Below, piece after piece: positions 47,151 to 56,095 of a stretch of DNA of 64,000 nt. Position 1 is the first letter of the stretch. Every line of letters starts with the position of its first letter. The notes below the pieces were generated by a model. It did no database searches, was not told where the DNA came from, and saw nothing but the letters and a program-made list of their open reading frames with translations. Made by a program: the position numbers and the translations under genes. The DNA lies in NCBI GenBank assembly GCA_024515975.1, contig JAMSKV010000010.1, forward strand, positions 95,559 through 159,558, in the 5' to 3' direction. This stretch comes from Endosaccharibacter trunci (lineage in GTDB: Bacteria > Pseudomonadota > Alphaproteobacteria > Acetobacterales > Acetobacteraceae).

Positions 47151-49118
47151 TCAGAACCCGAAAGGCACTCGCTTGGTGTTGCTTTGCTGCAGCGTCTTGA
47201 AGCGGGACAAGGCCAGGAGGGGGAAGAACAGGCGATAGCCGTGGTAGCGCAGATAGAAGACACGCGGGAAACCCACCGCGTTGTAAGGCTGCTCCTGCCA
47301 TTCGCCGTTCTCGTCCTGGGTCGCGGTGAGGTAGTCGATTCCGCGTGCCACGGACGGATGGTCACGCCGTCCCGCAGCCATCAGGCCGATCACGGCCCAG
47401 GCGGTCTGGGAGGGCAGGCTCTCGGTGTATCGGCCGGGGGCTGCACCCTCGAACGTGGCGCAATCCTCGCCCCAGCCGCCATCCTCGCGCTGGATCGAGA
47501 TCAGCCACTCTACCGCGCGGGAGACCATCGGGTCGTCCTCGGCAATGCCCGCCGCGTTCAGGGCGCACAGCACCGACCACGTGCCGTAGATGTAGTTTGT
47601 GCCCCAGCGCCCGAACCAGGAGCCGTCGGCTTCCTGTTCGCGCCGCAGATAGGCGATGCCGCGCTCGATGGTGGGGCGGTCTTCCGGGTGGCCGAGCTGC
47701 GCCAGCATGGAGAGACAGCGCGCCGTGACGTCGGCGGTGGGCGGGTCCAGCAGCGCGCCATGGTCTGCGAACGGGATATGGTTCAGCACGTCATGGTCGT
47801 TGTCGATGTCGAATGCGCCCCAGCCGCCATTGCTGCTTTGCATGCCGATCACCCAATGGCGCGCGCGCTCCAGCGCCTCGGCATTGCCGGCCGGGTCGTG
47901 CCGGTGCAGCAGCATCGCCACCACGGCGGTGTCGTCCACATCTGGATAATGCGGGTTGTTGTACTGGAACGCCCAGCCGCCAGGCTGGAGACCGGGGCGC
48001 CGCACCGCCCAGTCGCCCACCACATCGAGGATCTGTTTGGGGCGCAGCCAGGCGGCGGCTTTCTCCAGACGGCGTGCGGTTTCCGCCTGCATCCCGCCGC
48101 CGACGGCAGCACCCGCTTCCGCCATGGCGTGGCTGGCGAGGCCCGTGTCCCAGACCGGCGAGACGCAGGGCTGGCAATACGCCTCGCCATCGTCGCCGTC
48201 GGAGTTCACCAGCAGGGCGCGCACCGACTCCCAGGCGGTTTCTGCGCGCGGATCTTCGGGCGACATGCCGATCGCGTCGAAGAACATCACGCTGTTGGCC
48301 ATGGCCGGATAGATCGCGCCCAGACCGTCCACCCCGTTCAGGCGCGGTTCGATGAAGGAGCGTGCGCGCCGGATCGCGCGTCGGCGCAGCCAGCCGGGAA
48401 TCTGCGCCTCGATCGGGCGGATGAAGGCGTCCAGGCGGGCGAAGACCGGGCCCCAGGCGGAGCGGTACGGGCCGCGCGTCCAGTCCGTGATGCGCCACGG
48501 ATCATCCCGGAACAGTTCGGGCACATGCACCCCGCGCGGATTGCGCGCGCGCGGGCGCATCGCCGCCAGCGCCAGCAGCGGCACCACCACCGTGCGCGAC
48601 CAGTACGCCATGTTCCAGATGTTGAAGAAGAACCATTTCGGAAAGAACACCACCTCGACCGGCATGCAGGGCGTGCCGCGCCAGGGAATTTCTCCGAACA
48701 AGGCGAGCTGGAAACGCGTGAAGACGTTGGCACGCTCGGCGCCGCCGGCTTCGAGAATCGCGGCGCGGGCGCGGGCCATGTGCGGCGCGTCGATGTCGTC
48801 GCCCACCGCCTTCAGCGCGTAATAGGCCTTCACCGTCGCCGACAGATCGAACCGGCCTTTGTAGTAGAGCGGCCAGCCGCCGTGCTCGCCCTGGATGCGG
48901 CGCAGATAGCGCGCCAGCCGTTCCTGCAGCGCGGTGTCGATCCGGTCGAGATAATGTTCGAGCAGGATGTATTCGGACGGGATGGTGGCGTCGGCTTCGA
49001 GCTCGAACACCCAGTGTCCGTCGTCGCGCTGACGTGCGCCGAGAGCGGCCTGGGCGCGACGGATGGTTTCGTCCAGCCTTTCCCCGGCAGCGGGCGAGCG
49101 CGGCGTCGTTGTCAACAA
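47151..49118 (-). CDS. shc: squalene-hopene cyclase
   Basis: A 655-residue membrane-associated cyclase (hpnF) that turns squalene into hopene/hopanol. The catalytic DVDDTA motif is at residues 393-398, and several QW repeats are seen, such as GGWGAFDIDND, GSWFGRWGTNYIYGTW, GGWGEDC and GEWQEQPYN. A TTG start at 49118 is proposed: AGGAAGGA lies about 10 bases upstream and no ATG or GTG is suitably placed. The resulting length fits the family. It is 101 bases after hpnE, the only real gap in the hopanoid operon. Confidence 0.96.
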   Translation of the reverse strand: MLTTTPRSPAAGERLDETIRRAQAALGARQRDDGHWVFELEADATIPSEYILLEHYLDRIDTALQERLARYLRRIQGEHGGWPLYYKGRFDLSATVKAYYALKAVGDDIDAPHMARARAAILEAGGAERANVFTRFQLALFGEIPWRGTPCMPVEVVFFPKWFFFNIWNMAYWSRTVVVPLLALAAMRPRARNPRGVHVPELFRDDPWRITDWTRGPYRSAWGPVFARLDAFIRPIEAQIPGWLRRRAIRRARSFIEPRLNGVDGLGAIYPAMANSVMFFDAIGMSPEDPRAETAWESVRALLVNSDGDDGEAYCQPCVSPVWDTGLASHAMAEAGAAVGGGMQAETARRLEKAAAWLRPKQILDVVGDWAVRRPGLQPGGWAFQYNNPHYPDVDDTAVVAMLLHRHDPAGNAEALERARHWVIGMQSSNGGWGAFDIDNDHDVLNHIPFADHGALLDPPTADVTARCLSMLAQLGHPEDRPTIERGIAYLRREQEADGSWFGRWGTNYIYGTWSVLCALNAAGIAEDDPMVSRAVEWLISIQREDGGWGEDCATFEGAAPGRYTESLPSQTAWAVIGLMAAGRRDHPSVARGIDYLTATQDENGEWQEQPYNAVGFPRVFYLRYHGYRLFFPLLALSRFKTLQQSNTKRVPFGF

Positions 49119-49219
49119 CGGGGTGTGTTCCTTCCTGTTTCTGATCGGCGAGAGACCGACCGGACGATCCGACGCCGCAGGAGCAGGAGACCGCGCTGGC
49201 CCCGCCGGGCTGGCCCGGG

Positions 49220-50545
49220 TCAGGACTGGAACGCGACCGACCCCGTTCGTGCAGCGCACAAAACTCCGGCCGCAGCCAGACCGGACCTCATGGCACCTTC
49301 GATGGTGGCCGGCAAGCCTGTTGCGGTCCAGTCGCCGGCCAGCACGAGGTTGCTCAAACGCGTGCGGCTTTCGGGCCGCAGCTTCTCCTGCGCCGGCGTG
49401 GCGGCGAAGGTCGCGCGCTTTTCGCGCACGAGCCTGTGCGGCGGTGTGGTTTCGGGCAGAAGCGCCTGGTCGTTCCGCCTGAGATAGGGCAGCACCACGG
49501 CCCGCACTTCGCGCCAGATGGTTTCGGCCAGTTCGGCGGACGCGCGCTCGGCCAGATGGTTGGCAGCGCTCACCGTCACCGACAGGATGCCGGGCTTCAC
49601 GAATACCCATTCCGTGACGCCGCCGATCACGCCGGCGAAGCGTGCAAGCCGGAGATCGCCGGTGATCCGGTCCAGTACGTCTGCGCGGTAGTGCAGATTG
49701 AGAATGCTCTCGAACGCATCCGGCACGATCAGCTCCGGCAGCACGATGGCGGCAACATCGCGTACGCTCTGTGCGGGCAACGCCAGCACCACGGAATCGC
49801 CCGGCTCGAGGTTGCGGCGCCCTTCCGGCAGCATCAGGGCACCGACCCGGCCTTGTGCCGGTTCGAGCGCGGCGACGCGGCAGCCGGTGCGGATCTCGGC
49901 GCCGCGACGGCGCAGCAGCGCCACCGCCGGATCGACCAGGCTTTCCGACAAGCCTTCGGCCGGAAACCACGGCACGCAGGCATCTCCGCCCTTGGCCATG
50001 CTTTCGCGCATCACGCGCCCCATCAGCGCGGCGCTGCCGGCTTCGGGCCGCGTGTTCAGCACGGACACGGAGAGCGGCACCATCAGCCGGTCGGCCAGGG
50101 CCCCCGGGCGCAGGCATTGCGACACCGTGGCGTCAGGGCCTGCCTTCAGCATTCGCACCAGGCCGCTCATCTCGCCGAGCGTCATGCCCGGAACGCGGCT
50201 GCGGCGATTCAGCACCCACCAGGGGATGCGCCCACGCGACAGCCTCAGGCTCCAATGTGTATCGTCGGCGAGATCGTGGAACGGGAATACCGGCTTGCCC
50301 GGCCCGACCAGCGTGTCGCGTGCGCCGATCGCGTCCAGATAGCGAAACACGGTGTCGTTGGCGGACAGAAGCAGATGGTTGCCGTTGTCGATGCGGCAGC
50401 CGAGCTGCTTGTCGTCGTAGGAGCGTGCGCGGCCGCCGCAGGCCGGCCCGGCCTCGTAGAGCGACACGCGGCGCCCGCGCGCGGTCAGCGCCAGGGCCGC
50501 GGCGAGACCGGCGAGGCCGCCGCCGACAATATGGACCGTGCTCAC
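49220..50545 (-). CDS. hpnE: hydroxysqualene dehydroxylase HpnE
   Basis: A 441-residue FAD-dependent amine-oxidase-like protein. VHIVGGGLAGLAAALALTARG is the dinucleotide-binding start, followed by GGRARSYDD; the C-terminal NLVLAGDWTATGLPATIEGAMRSG closes the FAD site. HpnE reduces hydroxysqualene to squalene, completing the HpnC-HpnD-HpnE route. The GTG start at 50545 overlaps the hpnD stop (GTGA). The open frame extends upstream through hpnD but only this part is meaningful. Confidence 0.95.
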   Translation of the reverse strand: MSTVHIVGGGLAGLAAALALTARGRRVSLYEAGPACGGRARSYDDKQLGCRIDNGNHLLLSANDTVFRYLDAIGARDTLVGPGKPVFPFHDLADDTHWSLRLSRGRIPWWVLNRRSRVPGMTLGEMSGLVRMLKAGPDATVSQCLRPGALADRLMVPLSVSVLNTRPEAGSAALMGRVMRESMAKGGDACVPWFPAEGLSESLVDPAVALLRRRGAEIRTGCRVAALEPAQGRVGALMLPEGRRNLEPGDSVVLALPAQSVRDVAAIVLPELIVPDAFESILNLHYRADVLDRITGDLRLARFAGVIGGVTEWVFVKPGILSVTVSAANHLAERASAELAETIWREVRAVVLPYLRRNDQALLPETTPPHRLVREKRATFAATPAQEKLRPESRTRLSNLVLAGDWTATGLPATIEGAMRSGLAAAGVLCAARTGSVAFQS

Positions 50546-51402
50546 AGCGGGATTGCCGCGCGCGCCGCGATCCGCAGCTTGCGCCAGAGCGGCACCGACA
50601 CGCGAATCCTCGGCTCGCGCCAATCCGCCTTGCGGAGCGTGTCGAGAATGGCGGCATAGCTGGCCGCCATCAGCCGGGCCGGTCGCATGGCGCGGCGGTC
50701 GCAGCGGCGCATGGCGGCGCGCGCCTCGCGGAAATGCGCTTCGGCGCGATCGGCCATGTCGCGGCAGGCAGGGCGCAGGCCGGGCGAGCGGAGGGCGGCA
50801 TCGGGCTCGTGCGGCACGCCATGCGCGTCCAGCACGTCGGCAGGCAGATACAGCCGGCCGCGCTCGGCATCCTCGCCGAGATCGCGCAGGATGTTGGTGG
50901 TCTGGAGCGCCCGTCCGAGATGGTGTGCGACGCGGTCGGCGTCCGCCGATCCGTCGCCGAAGGCGCGCACGGACAAGCGCCCTACCGCCGAGGCCACGCG
51001 GTCGCAATACAGGTCGTATTCGGCCGGGCCCGGCGCCACCACCACGGTCTCCGCATCGGTCTGCATGCCGTCGATCACCGCGTCGAAATCGGCCTGACGC
51101 AGCGCATAGCGGTTGATGGCGGCGTGCAGCACCCGATCGAGCGCATCCTGCGTGCGGCCGGCATAGAGCCCGGCGATGCGGTCGCGCCACTGGTCGAGGC
51201 GCGGCAGGCGGTCGGCGAGCGGGCTTTCCTCGTCCGCCACGTCATCGACGAGGCGACAAAAGGCATAGATCGCATACATGGCGTAGCGGCGGTCGGGCGG
51301 CAGCACGCGCATGCCACGCGCGAACGAGGTGCCGGCCTTGCGAACGATCTCTTCCACCGCGGCGAGATCGGCCGGGGTGCAGCCGAGTGCGGAGGCGGCC
51401 AT
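50542..51402 (-). CDS. hpnD: presqualene diphosphate synthase HpnD
   Basis: A 286-residue trans-isoprenyl diphosphate synthase-like protein. The first aspartate-rich motif is D53-DVAD57 within YAFCRLVDDVADEES; the second is in LGRALQTTNILRDLGEDAERGRLYLP. HpnD condenses two farnesyl diphosphates into presqualene diphosphate. Its ATG overlaps the hpnC stop by one base (TGATG), and its stop overlaps hpnE. Confidence 0.95.
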   Translation of the reverse strand: MAASALGCTPADLAAVEEIVRKAGTSFARGMRVLPPDRRYAMYAIYAFCRLVDDVADEESPLADRLPRLDQWRDRIAGLYAGRTQDALDRVLHAAINRYALRQADFDAVIDGMQTDAETVVVAPGPAEYDLYCDRVASAVGRLSVRAFGDGSADADRVAHHLGRALQTTNILRDLGEDAERGRLYLPADVLDAHGVPHEPDAALRSPGLRPACRDMADRAEAHFREARAAMRRCDRRAMRPARLMAASYAAILDTLRKADWREPRIRVSVPLWRKLRIAARAAIPL

Positions 51403-52301
51403 CAGAACACGTGCCTCAGGCTCTGCAACAGGCTCATCCCCATATCGCTGCGCGACAGCTTCACGCGCGCGGCCAGCGGATCGCAGCGCCGGAGACGCCG
51501 GGCCAGACGGCGCGACAGCGACACGATCACCGCCGCTTCCATGCGCATGCGCCGGTCGGCGATCAGATCGGCCAGCCCGGCGGCGATGCCGTTCAACCGA
51601 TCCACCTCGTCCAGCAGGCGGTCGATCACGCGTCTCAGCCCGGGCGAGCAGCGCGGCGCCAGGACGCTGTCCACCGTTTCGCCTTCCTCCTCCAGCCAGT
51701 TGCCCGGCAGATAGGACCGGTCGAGTTCGCGCAGGTCGTCGCCGCAATCCTGCAGATGGTTCAGGATCTGCAGCGCGGTGCAGAGCGCGTCGGAGGCGGC
51801 ATGGCTGGCGGCACCCTCGCCGTGCAGGTCGAGCAGGAACAGGCCGACCGGATTGGCGGAATAGCGGCAATACTCGAGCAATTCGGCCAGGGACGCGGTG
51901 CGCGGCGCCAGGGAATCGCGCCGGAATGCCACCAGCAGGTCGGTCGCGCGCGCGGCGGCGATTCCGGTCTCGCGCAGGCTGCGGTGCAGGCGGGCGGCGA
52001 TGGCGGCCTCGTTCGCGGACACGAGCCCGGGTTCGGCCGTGCTGCCGCAGACCAGCGCGCCCATCGCATCCAGACGCGCGATCTTGGCGTCCGGCGACAG
52101 CACGGCGTTGTCGGCGATGTCGTCGATGGCGCGGGCATAGTTGTAATAGGCATGCACGTGCGGCCGCAGCCTGCGGGCGATCAGCAGCGACCCGACCGGG
52201 AAGTTCTCCGTGTTCTTGTTCTTGCCCGACGCGACCTCGGCCGCCTGTGCGGAGGAGGGCGCGCGTTCGGCCGGTCGGGCCTGCGGGGCGGCGACGGTCA
52301 T
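51402..52301 (-). CDS. hpnC: hydroxysqualene synthase HpnC
   Basis: A 299-residue paralogue of HpnD. The motif YYNYARAIDDIADN carries D60, D61 and D64; ALQILNHLQDCGDDLRELDRSYLP is the second diphosphate-binding region. HpnC converts presqualene diphosphate to hydroxysqualene. The start is the ATG (MTVAAPQARPAE) overlapping the hpnB stop in ATGA. The N-terminal 30 residues are Ala/Pro-rich and poorly conserved. Confidence 0.95.
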   Translation of the reverse strand: MTVAAPQARPAERAPSSAQAAEVASGKNKNTENFPVGSLLIARRLRPHVHAYYNYARAIDDIADNAVLSPDAKIARLDAMGALVCGSTAEPGLVSANEAAIAARLHRSLRETGIAAARATDLLVAFRRDSLAPRTASLAELLEYCRYSANPVGLFLLDLHGEGAASHAASDALCTALQILNHLQDCGDDLRELDRSYLPGNWLEEEGETVDSVLAPRCSPGLRRVIDRLLDEVDRLNGIAAGLADLIADRRMRMEAAVIVSLSRRLARRLRRCDPLAARVKLSRSDMGMSLLQSLRHVF

Positions 52302-53461
52302 GCGACGGTTCTGCCTTTCTCGCGGTCGCGATAGGCGCGGCTTTTCCAGACCACGCCGCGTCCACGGTGGTGATCGATCGCCGAGCCGATCGTGGCCCCC
52401 GTGTAGAACAGGCCGATCAGGGGCAGCAACAGCGCCCAGAGCGGCGACAAGCGGAAGCGGCGCAGCGTCGGCAGGAACGAGCCGGTGGACAGCACCCAGG
52501 CGCCAAGCCCGAACCAGCGCGCGAGACCGTGCCCGAACACGAGGCACAGTACCGGAGCCAGCCAGACCAGAACCATCCCGATCACCGTGCCCAGCAGCAG
52601 CAGAGGCGAGAAGCGGAGCTGCACATAGGCGGTGCGCGCCACCATGCGCCACACATCGGCGGCGCCCGGATAAGGCCGTACGGAGCGGGCCAGCATCGAG
52701 TGGCCGAGCCAGATGCGTCCGCCGGCGCGCTTGACCCTGGTCGCCAGCGTCACGTCGTCGATCAGCGCGCCGCGCAGGCTTTCGATGCCGCCGATGCGCG
52801 CGAGCGCGTCCTTGCGGATCAGCACGGTGCCGCCGGCCGCCGCGGCGGTGCGCGAGCGCGGATCGTTCACCCGGGCGAACGGGTAGAGCAGCTGGAAGAA
52901 GAACACGAAGGCCGGAACCAGGGCGCGTTCCGCCATGCTCACGGTGCTGAGTTCGACCATCTCCGACACCTGATCGAGCCGCTCGCGCTCCGCCTTGGCA
53001 ACGAGGGTCGTCAGATGCGCCGGGGCGTGGATGATGTCGGCGTCGCAGAGCAGCAGATAGCCGTGCGCTTCGGGCAGATCGGCCAGCGCCGCCGCCACGC
53101 CCTGGTTCACCGCCCAGAGCTTGCCGCTCCACGATTCCGGCGGTTCCGCGCCGTCCACCACCAGCAATCGGGCCGAGCCTTCACCCACCGCGCGGGCCAG
53201 CGCGCCGGTGCCGTCGGTGGAGCGGTCGTCCACCAAGACGATGCGGTACCGGGCGGGATAATCCTGCGCCAGAAGCGAGCGCAGGCAGGCGGCGACGCCC
53301 TCCGCCTCGTCCCGGGCCGGGATCACGATCTGCACCGGCGGCCAGCTCGCGTCCGGATCGGCCGGGACCGGACGCAGCACCGGGCCCGCCTGCCAGAAGC
53401 GGCCATGGAACAGGATCAGCCAGCACCAGATCAGCAGGGTGAGGACGGCGAGGGCGAGCAC
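52298..53461 (-). CDS. hpnB: hopanoid-associated glycosyltransferase HpnB
   Basis: A 387-residue membrane-bound GT2 protein. An N-terminal hydrophobic helix (LALAVLTLLIWCWLIL) precedes the catalytic domain with VQIVIPARDEAEGV, VLVDDRSTDGT, LLLCDADIIHAP and ALIDDVTLATRVKRAGGRIW; two or more C-terminal helices follow (LLLLGTVIGMVLVWLAPVLC, WALLLPLIGLFYTGATIGSA). The role of HpnB in hopanoid-producing bacteria is not settled. It starts with GTG five bases after hpnA. Confidence 0.94.
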   Translation of the reverse strand: MLALAVLTLLIWCWLILFHGRFWQAGPVLRPVPADPDASWPPVQIVIPARDEAEGVAACLRSLLAQDYPARYRIVLVDDRSTDGTGALARAVGEGSARLLVVDGAEPPESWSGKLWAVNQGVAAALADLPEAHGYLLLCDADIIHAPAHLTTLVAKAERERLDQVSEMVELSTVSMAERALVPAFVFFFQLLYPFARVNDPRSRTAAAAGGTVLIRKDALARIGGIESLRGALIDDVTLATRVKRAGGRIWLGHSMLARSVRPYPGAADVWRMVARTAYVQLRFSPLLLLGTVIGMVLVWLAPVLCLVFGHGLARWFGLGAWVLSTGSFLPTLRRFRLSPLWALLLPLIGLFYTGATIGSAIDHHRGRGVVWKSRAYRDREKGRTVA

Positions 53462-53466
53462 GACGG

Positions 53467-54459
53467 TCAGATCATCCCATTGGCGCGGAACCAGGTCACG
53501 GCGTCGCGCACCGCCTCCCCGGCCGGACGCGGCGCGTAGCCGAGCGTCCGTTTCGCCTTCTCGGACGAGAAGAACATCTTCTTGCGGCTCATCGCCAGCG
53601 TGTCGCGGGTGACGCGTGGTTCGATGCCGGCCCGGCGCGCCAGGATCTCGGACGCCACGGCGACGGGGTAGAGCAGCCGGCTCGGCAGCTCGATGCGCGG
53701 CGCCTTCACTCCGGCGATGTCGCTCACCAGCCCGAACAGATCCTTTAGCGAGCGGTCCTCGCCGCCCAGGATATAGCGCTCGCCGATCTCGCCGCGCTCG
53801 AAGGCCAGCGCGTGCCCTTCGGCCACGTCGTCCACATGCACCAGATTCAGGCCGCTATCGACATAGGCCGGCATGCGTCCGGCGGCGGCGTCGCGGATCA
53901 TGGCGCCGGTGGGGGTGGGCTTGATGTCGCGCGGGCCGATCGGGGTGCTCGGATTGACGATCACCGCGGGCAGCCGCCGGTCGCGGACGAGCGACAGCAC
54001 CGTCTGTTCGGCGCGGTATTTGCTGAGCTTGTAGACGCCGATGATCTTGTCCTCGTGCACGGGGGTCAGCTCGTCCGCCACCGTGCCGTCGCCGACCAGG
54101 CCGAGTGCCGCCACGGAGGAGCAATAGACGATGCGTTCGACCCCTGCCTCCTGTGCCGCGATCATCAGCGTGCGCGTGCCCTCGACATTGGCCCGCATCA
54201 TCGACTCCGGATCCGGCACCCAGAGCCGGTAATCGGCCGCGACGTGGAACAAGGCGCCGCATCCTTCCAGAGCACGGCGCATGCTGGCCGGATCGGTGAG
54301 GTCACCTTCCACCAGCTCGGCATCGAGCCCGCCGATATTGCGCCGGTCGCCGTTCGGACGTGCCAGGAGCCGCAGGGCATGGCCGCGCGCGAGCAGGGTG
54401 CGGGCGACGGCCGACCCCACGAAGCCGGTGGCGCCGGTCACCAGAACGGGTTTGGACAT
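53467..54459 (-). CDS. hpnA: hopanoid-associated sugar epimerase HpnA
   Basis: A 330-residue extended short-chain dehydrogenase. The NAD(P) loop is VTGATGFVGSAVAR (residues 7-20) and the catalytic pair is in YKLSKYRAEQ (YxxxK). VYCSSVAALG, VNPSTPIGPRDIKPTPTG and NLVHVDDVAEGH are typical of HpnA. Its exact substrate is unknown. It is the first gene of the hopanoid operon, divergent from the Mrr-like gene across 244 bases that probably contain the operon promoter. Confidence 0.95.
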   Translation of the reverse strand: MSKPVLVTGATGFVGSAVARTLLARGHALRLLARPNGDRRNIGGLDAELVEGDLTDPASMRRALEGCGALFHVAADYRLWVPDPESMMRANVEGTRTLMIAAQEAGVERIVYCSSVAALGLVGDGTVADELTPVHEDKIIGVYKLSKYRAEQTVLSLVRDRRLPAVIVNPSTPIGPRDIKPTPTGAMIRDAAAGRMPAYVDSGLNLVHVDDVAEGHALAFERGEIGERYILGGEDRSLKDLFGLVSDIAGVKAPRIELPSRLLYPVAVASEILARRAGIEPRVTRDTLAMSRKKMFFSSEKAKRTLGYAPRPAGEAVRDAVTWFRANGMI

Positions 54460-54703
54460 CGGAGCAGCTCCGCGAACGGGGAAACGGCGCCTGTTTGCCC
54501 GTCCGCGAACGGCCGGTCAAAGGTGTCGGCCGGTGGCGATCGAAGCGGGCGGCCCGATGCCCGGGGCGCGGCGGGTTCCGGCGCCGGGATCGCCGTGCGA
54601 CCGTGCGGCGCGACGTCCCCGCCTCGATTCCGACAGCTTCTCGTGCAGAGATCGGAACGAACCGGCGTTCCGGGCGTCGGAGGATCGAGGGGGATTTCTT
54701 TCC

Positions 54704-56083
54704 ATGAGACATGTGGTTCCGGCGGTGGTTCTGGTGTCGATCGGCTGTGCCGCGCCGGCTCTGGCGGAGCCGATGGTGCAGCCGAAACATTCCGTCTATG
54801 GCTGCGTGGACCCGCGCGCGACCACGGCGCTGGCGATCCCGGATGGGCGTTTGCGCAACCGTAAATGGGTCGATTACGTGCATCGCACCGGGCATTGCAT
54901 GGTTCTCCCCGCCTCCGGGACGTTCCAGGTGCTGCTGCATCAGGGGCCGCTGGTGCTGGTGCAGGCGCCCGACGCCAAGCCCGATTCTCCACCGGTCTAT
55001 GTCCAGTCCTCCGATCTGAAGACGACCGGGGAGGAGGCGCCCGCCCCGGCGGCCACCGCGCCGACAGGTGCGGAGCCGCAGGCTGCGGGAAGTGCCGCGA
55101 CCCCGGCGCCCGACGCTTCGGCGCCTCCGGCTGCCGCCGAGCCAGCCCCCGCTCCCGCAACCGGGCCTGCGCCGACCCAGGCTCCAGCGCAGGGGCCGAC
55201 CTCCGTGCCAGCCGAGGCGCCGGCTGCTCCATCCGTGCCGCCGCAGGGGCAAGCAACCCCGACGCAGCCCGCCCCCGATGCGGGAGGGGCACCGGCCCAG
55301 CCCGCGCCGTCCACCACGCCACCCGCCGTGCCGACTCCTCCCGTTGCCGGATCGGCGCCCGCGCCGTCCGCGGCGGCACCGGCAATCGCAGCTCCCGCCG
55401 CGCCCTCGGCTGCCACAGCGCCCGATGCAACAACACCTAGCGCCGCAACGCCCGCAGCCGGGACCCCGCCGCAAGCGGCCGAGCCGCCGGCCGCCTCAGC
55501 CGCGCCCGGCGCAATGCCGCCGGTCTCCGATGCGGCCCAGCCACAGAAGCACGAATCGTCCGGCATTTCCGTTCTGGCCGTGATCGTGGTCCTGGCGTTG
55601 CTGGGGCTGATCGCCGCCGCGGTCATGATTGCCCGGCAGCAGCGGCGCTTCGCTCATGTCGAGGATTCGGAGTGGCAGAAGGAAGATCGCTATATCGATC
55701 CGCTTGCCAGCACGGCCCCGCACGCGCCTTCCGGTCTGGAACCGACGCCGACGCCGCAGGACTTCCGGCGCGGTTGCATCGAGGTGCTGGAACAAGGCGG
55801 CTGGACCGTGCAGCCCAGCTTCGCCGCAAGTGCCACGCGTGACGGCGCCCCCGACATCCTGGCCCGCCGGAAGGATGCGCTGCTCGCCATACGCTGTCAG
55901 GCCGGCGACACCACGATCACGCCGGAGATGATCCGCGAAGTCGCGGCGATGGGCCAGCAGGCGCGCGCCCACGTCACCGTTCTGGCGACCCCCGCTCCGA
56001 TGACGCGCCGCGCGCATGACGAGGCGATGCGGCTGCACGTTCATGTGCTGGATGCGGAGGAATTGGGCGGCTTGTCGGCCTAG
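54704..56083 (+). CDS. membrane-tethered Mrr-like (restriction-endonuclease-fold) protein with periplasmic domain
   Basis: A 459-residue protein with an unusual layout: signal peptide (HVVPAVVLVSIGCAAPALA), a small periplasmic domain with two cysteines (about residues 22-107, GCVDPRATTALAIPD...GHCMVLPASG), a 170-residue Pro/Ala linker, a membrane helix at about 286-310 (GISVLAVIVVLALLGLIAAAVMI), and a cytoplasmic domain at 350-459 that resembles Mrr (GCIEVLEQGGWTV, DGAPDILARRKDALLAIRCQ, MGQQARAHVTVLAT). In Mrr the last strand reads QCK; here it is RCQ, so catalytic residues may be lost. Next gene starts 12 bases later. Function unknown. Confidence 0.75.
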   Translation: MRHVVPAVVLVSIGCAAPALAEPMVQPKHSVYGCVDPRATTALAIPDGRLRNRKWVDYVHRTGHCMVLPASGTFQVLLHQGPLVLVQAPDAKPDSPPVYVQSSDLKTTGEEAPAPAATAPTGAEPQAAGSAATPAPDASAPPAAAEPAPAPATGPAPTQAPAQGPTSVPAEAPAAPSVPPQGQATPTQPAPDAGGAPAQPAPSTTPPAVPTPPVAGSAPAPSAAAPAIAAPAAPSAATAPDATTPSAATPAAGTPPQAAEPPAASAAPGAMPPVSDAAQPQKHESSGISVLAVIVVLALLGLIAAAVMIARQQRRFAHVEDSEWQKEDRYIDPLASTAPHAPSGLEPTPTPQDFRRGCIEVLEQGGWTVQPSFAASATRDGAPDILARRKDALLAIRCQAGDTTITPEMIREVAAMGQQARAHVTVLATPAPMTRRAHDEAMRLHVHVLDAEELGGLSA

Positions 56084-56095
56084 AAGGGCTGAACC

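Noticed and set aside
49220..54459. Extended upstream starts of the hpn frames
   Set aside because: The long open frames of hpnE, hpnD and hpnC run into the preceding genes because of high G+C; overlapping start/stop pairs and family N-termini define the true starts.
55000..55560. Low-complexity Pro/Ala DNA as a tandem repeat or CRISPR-like array
   Set aside because: The units are irregular and the stretch is in frame as the flexible linker of the Mrr-like protein.
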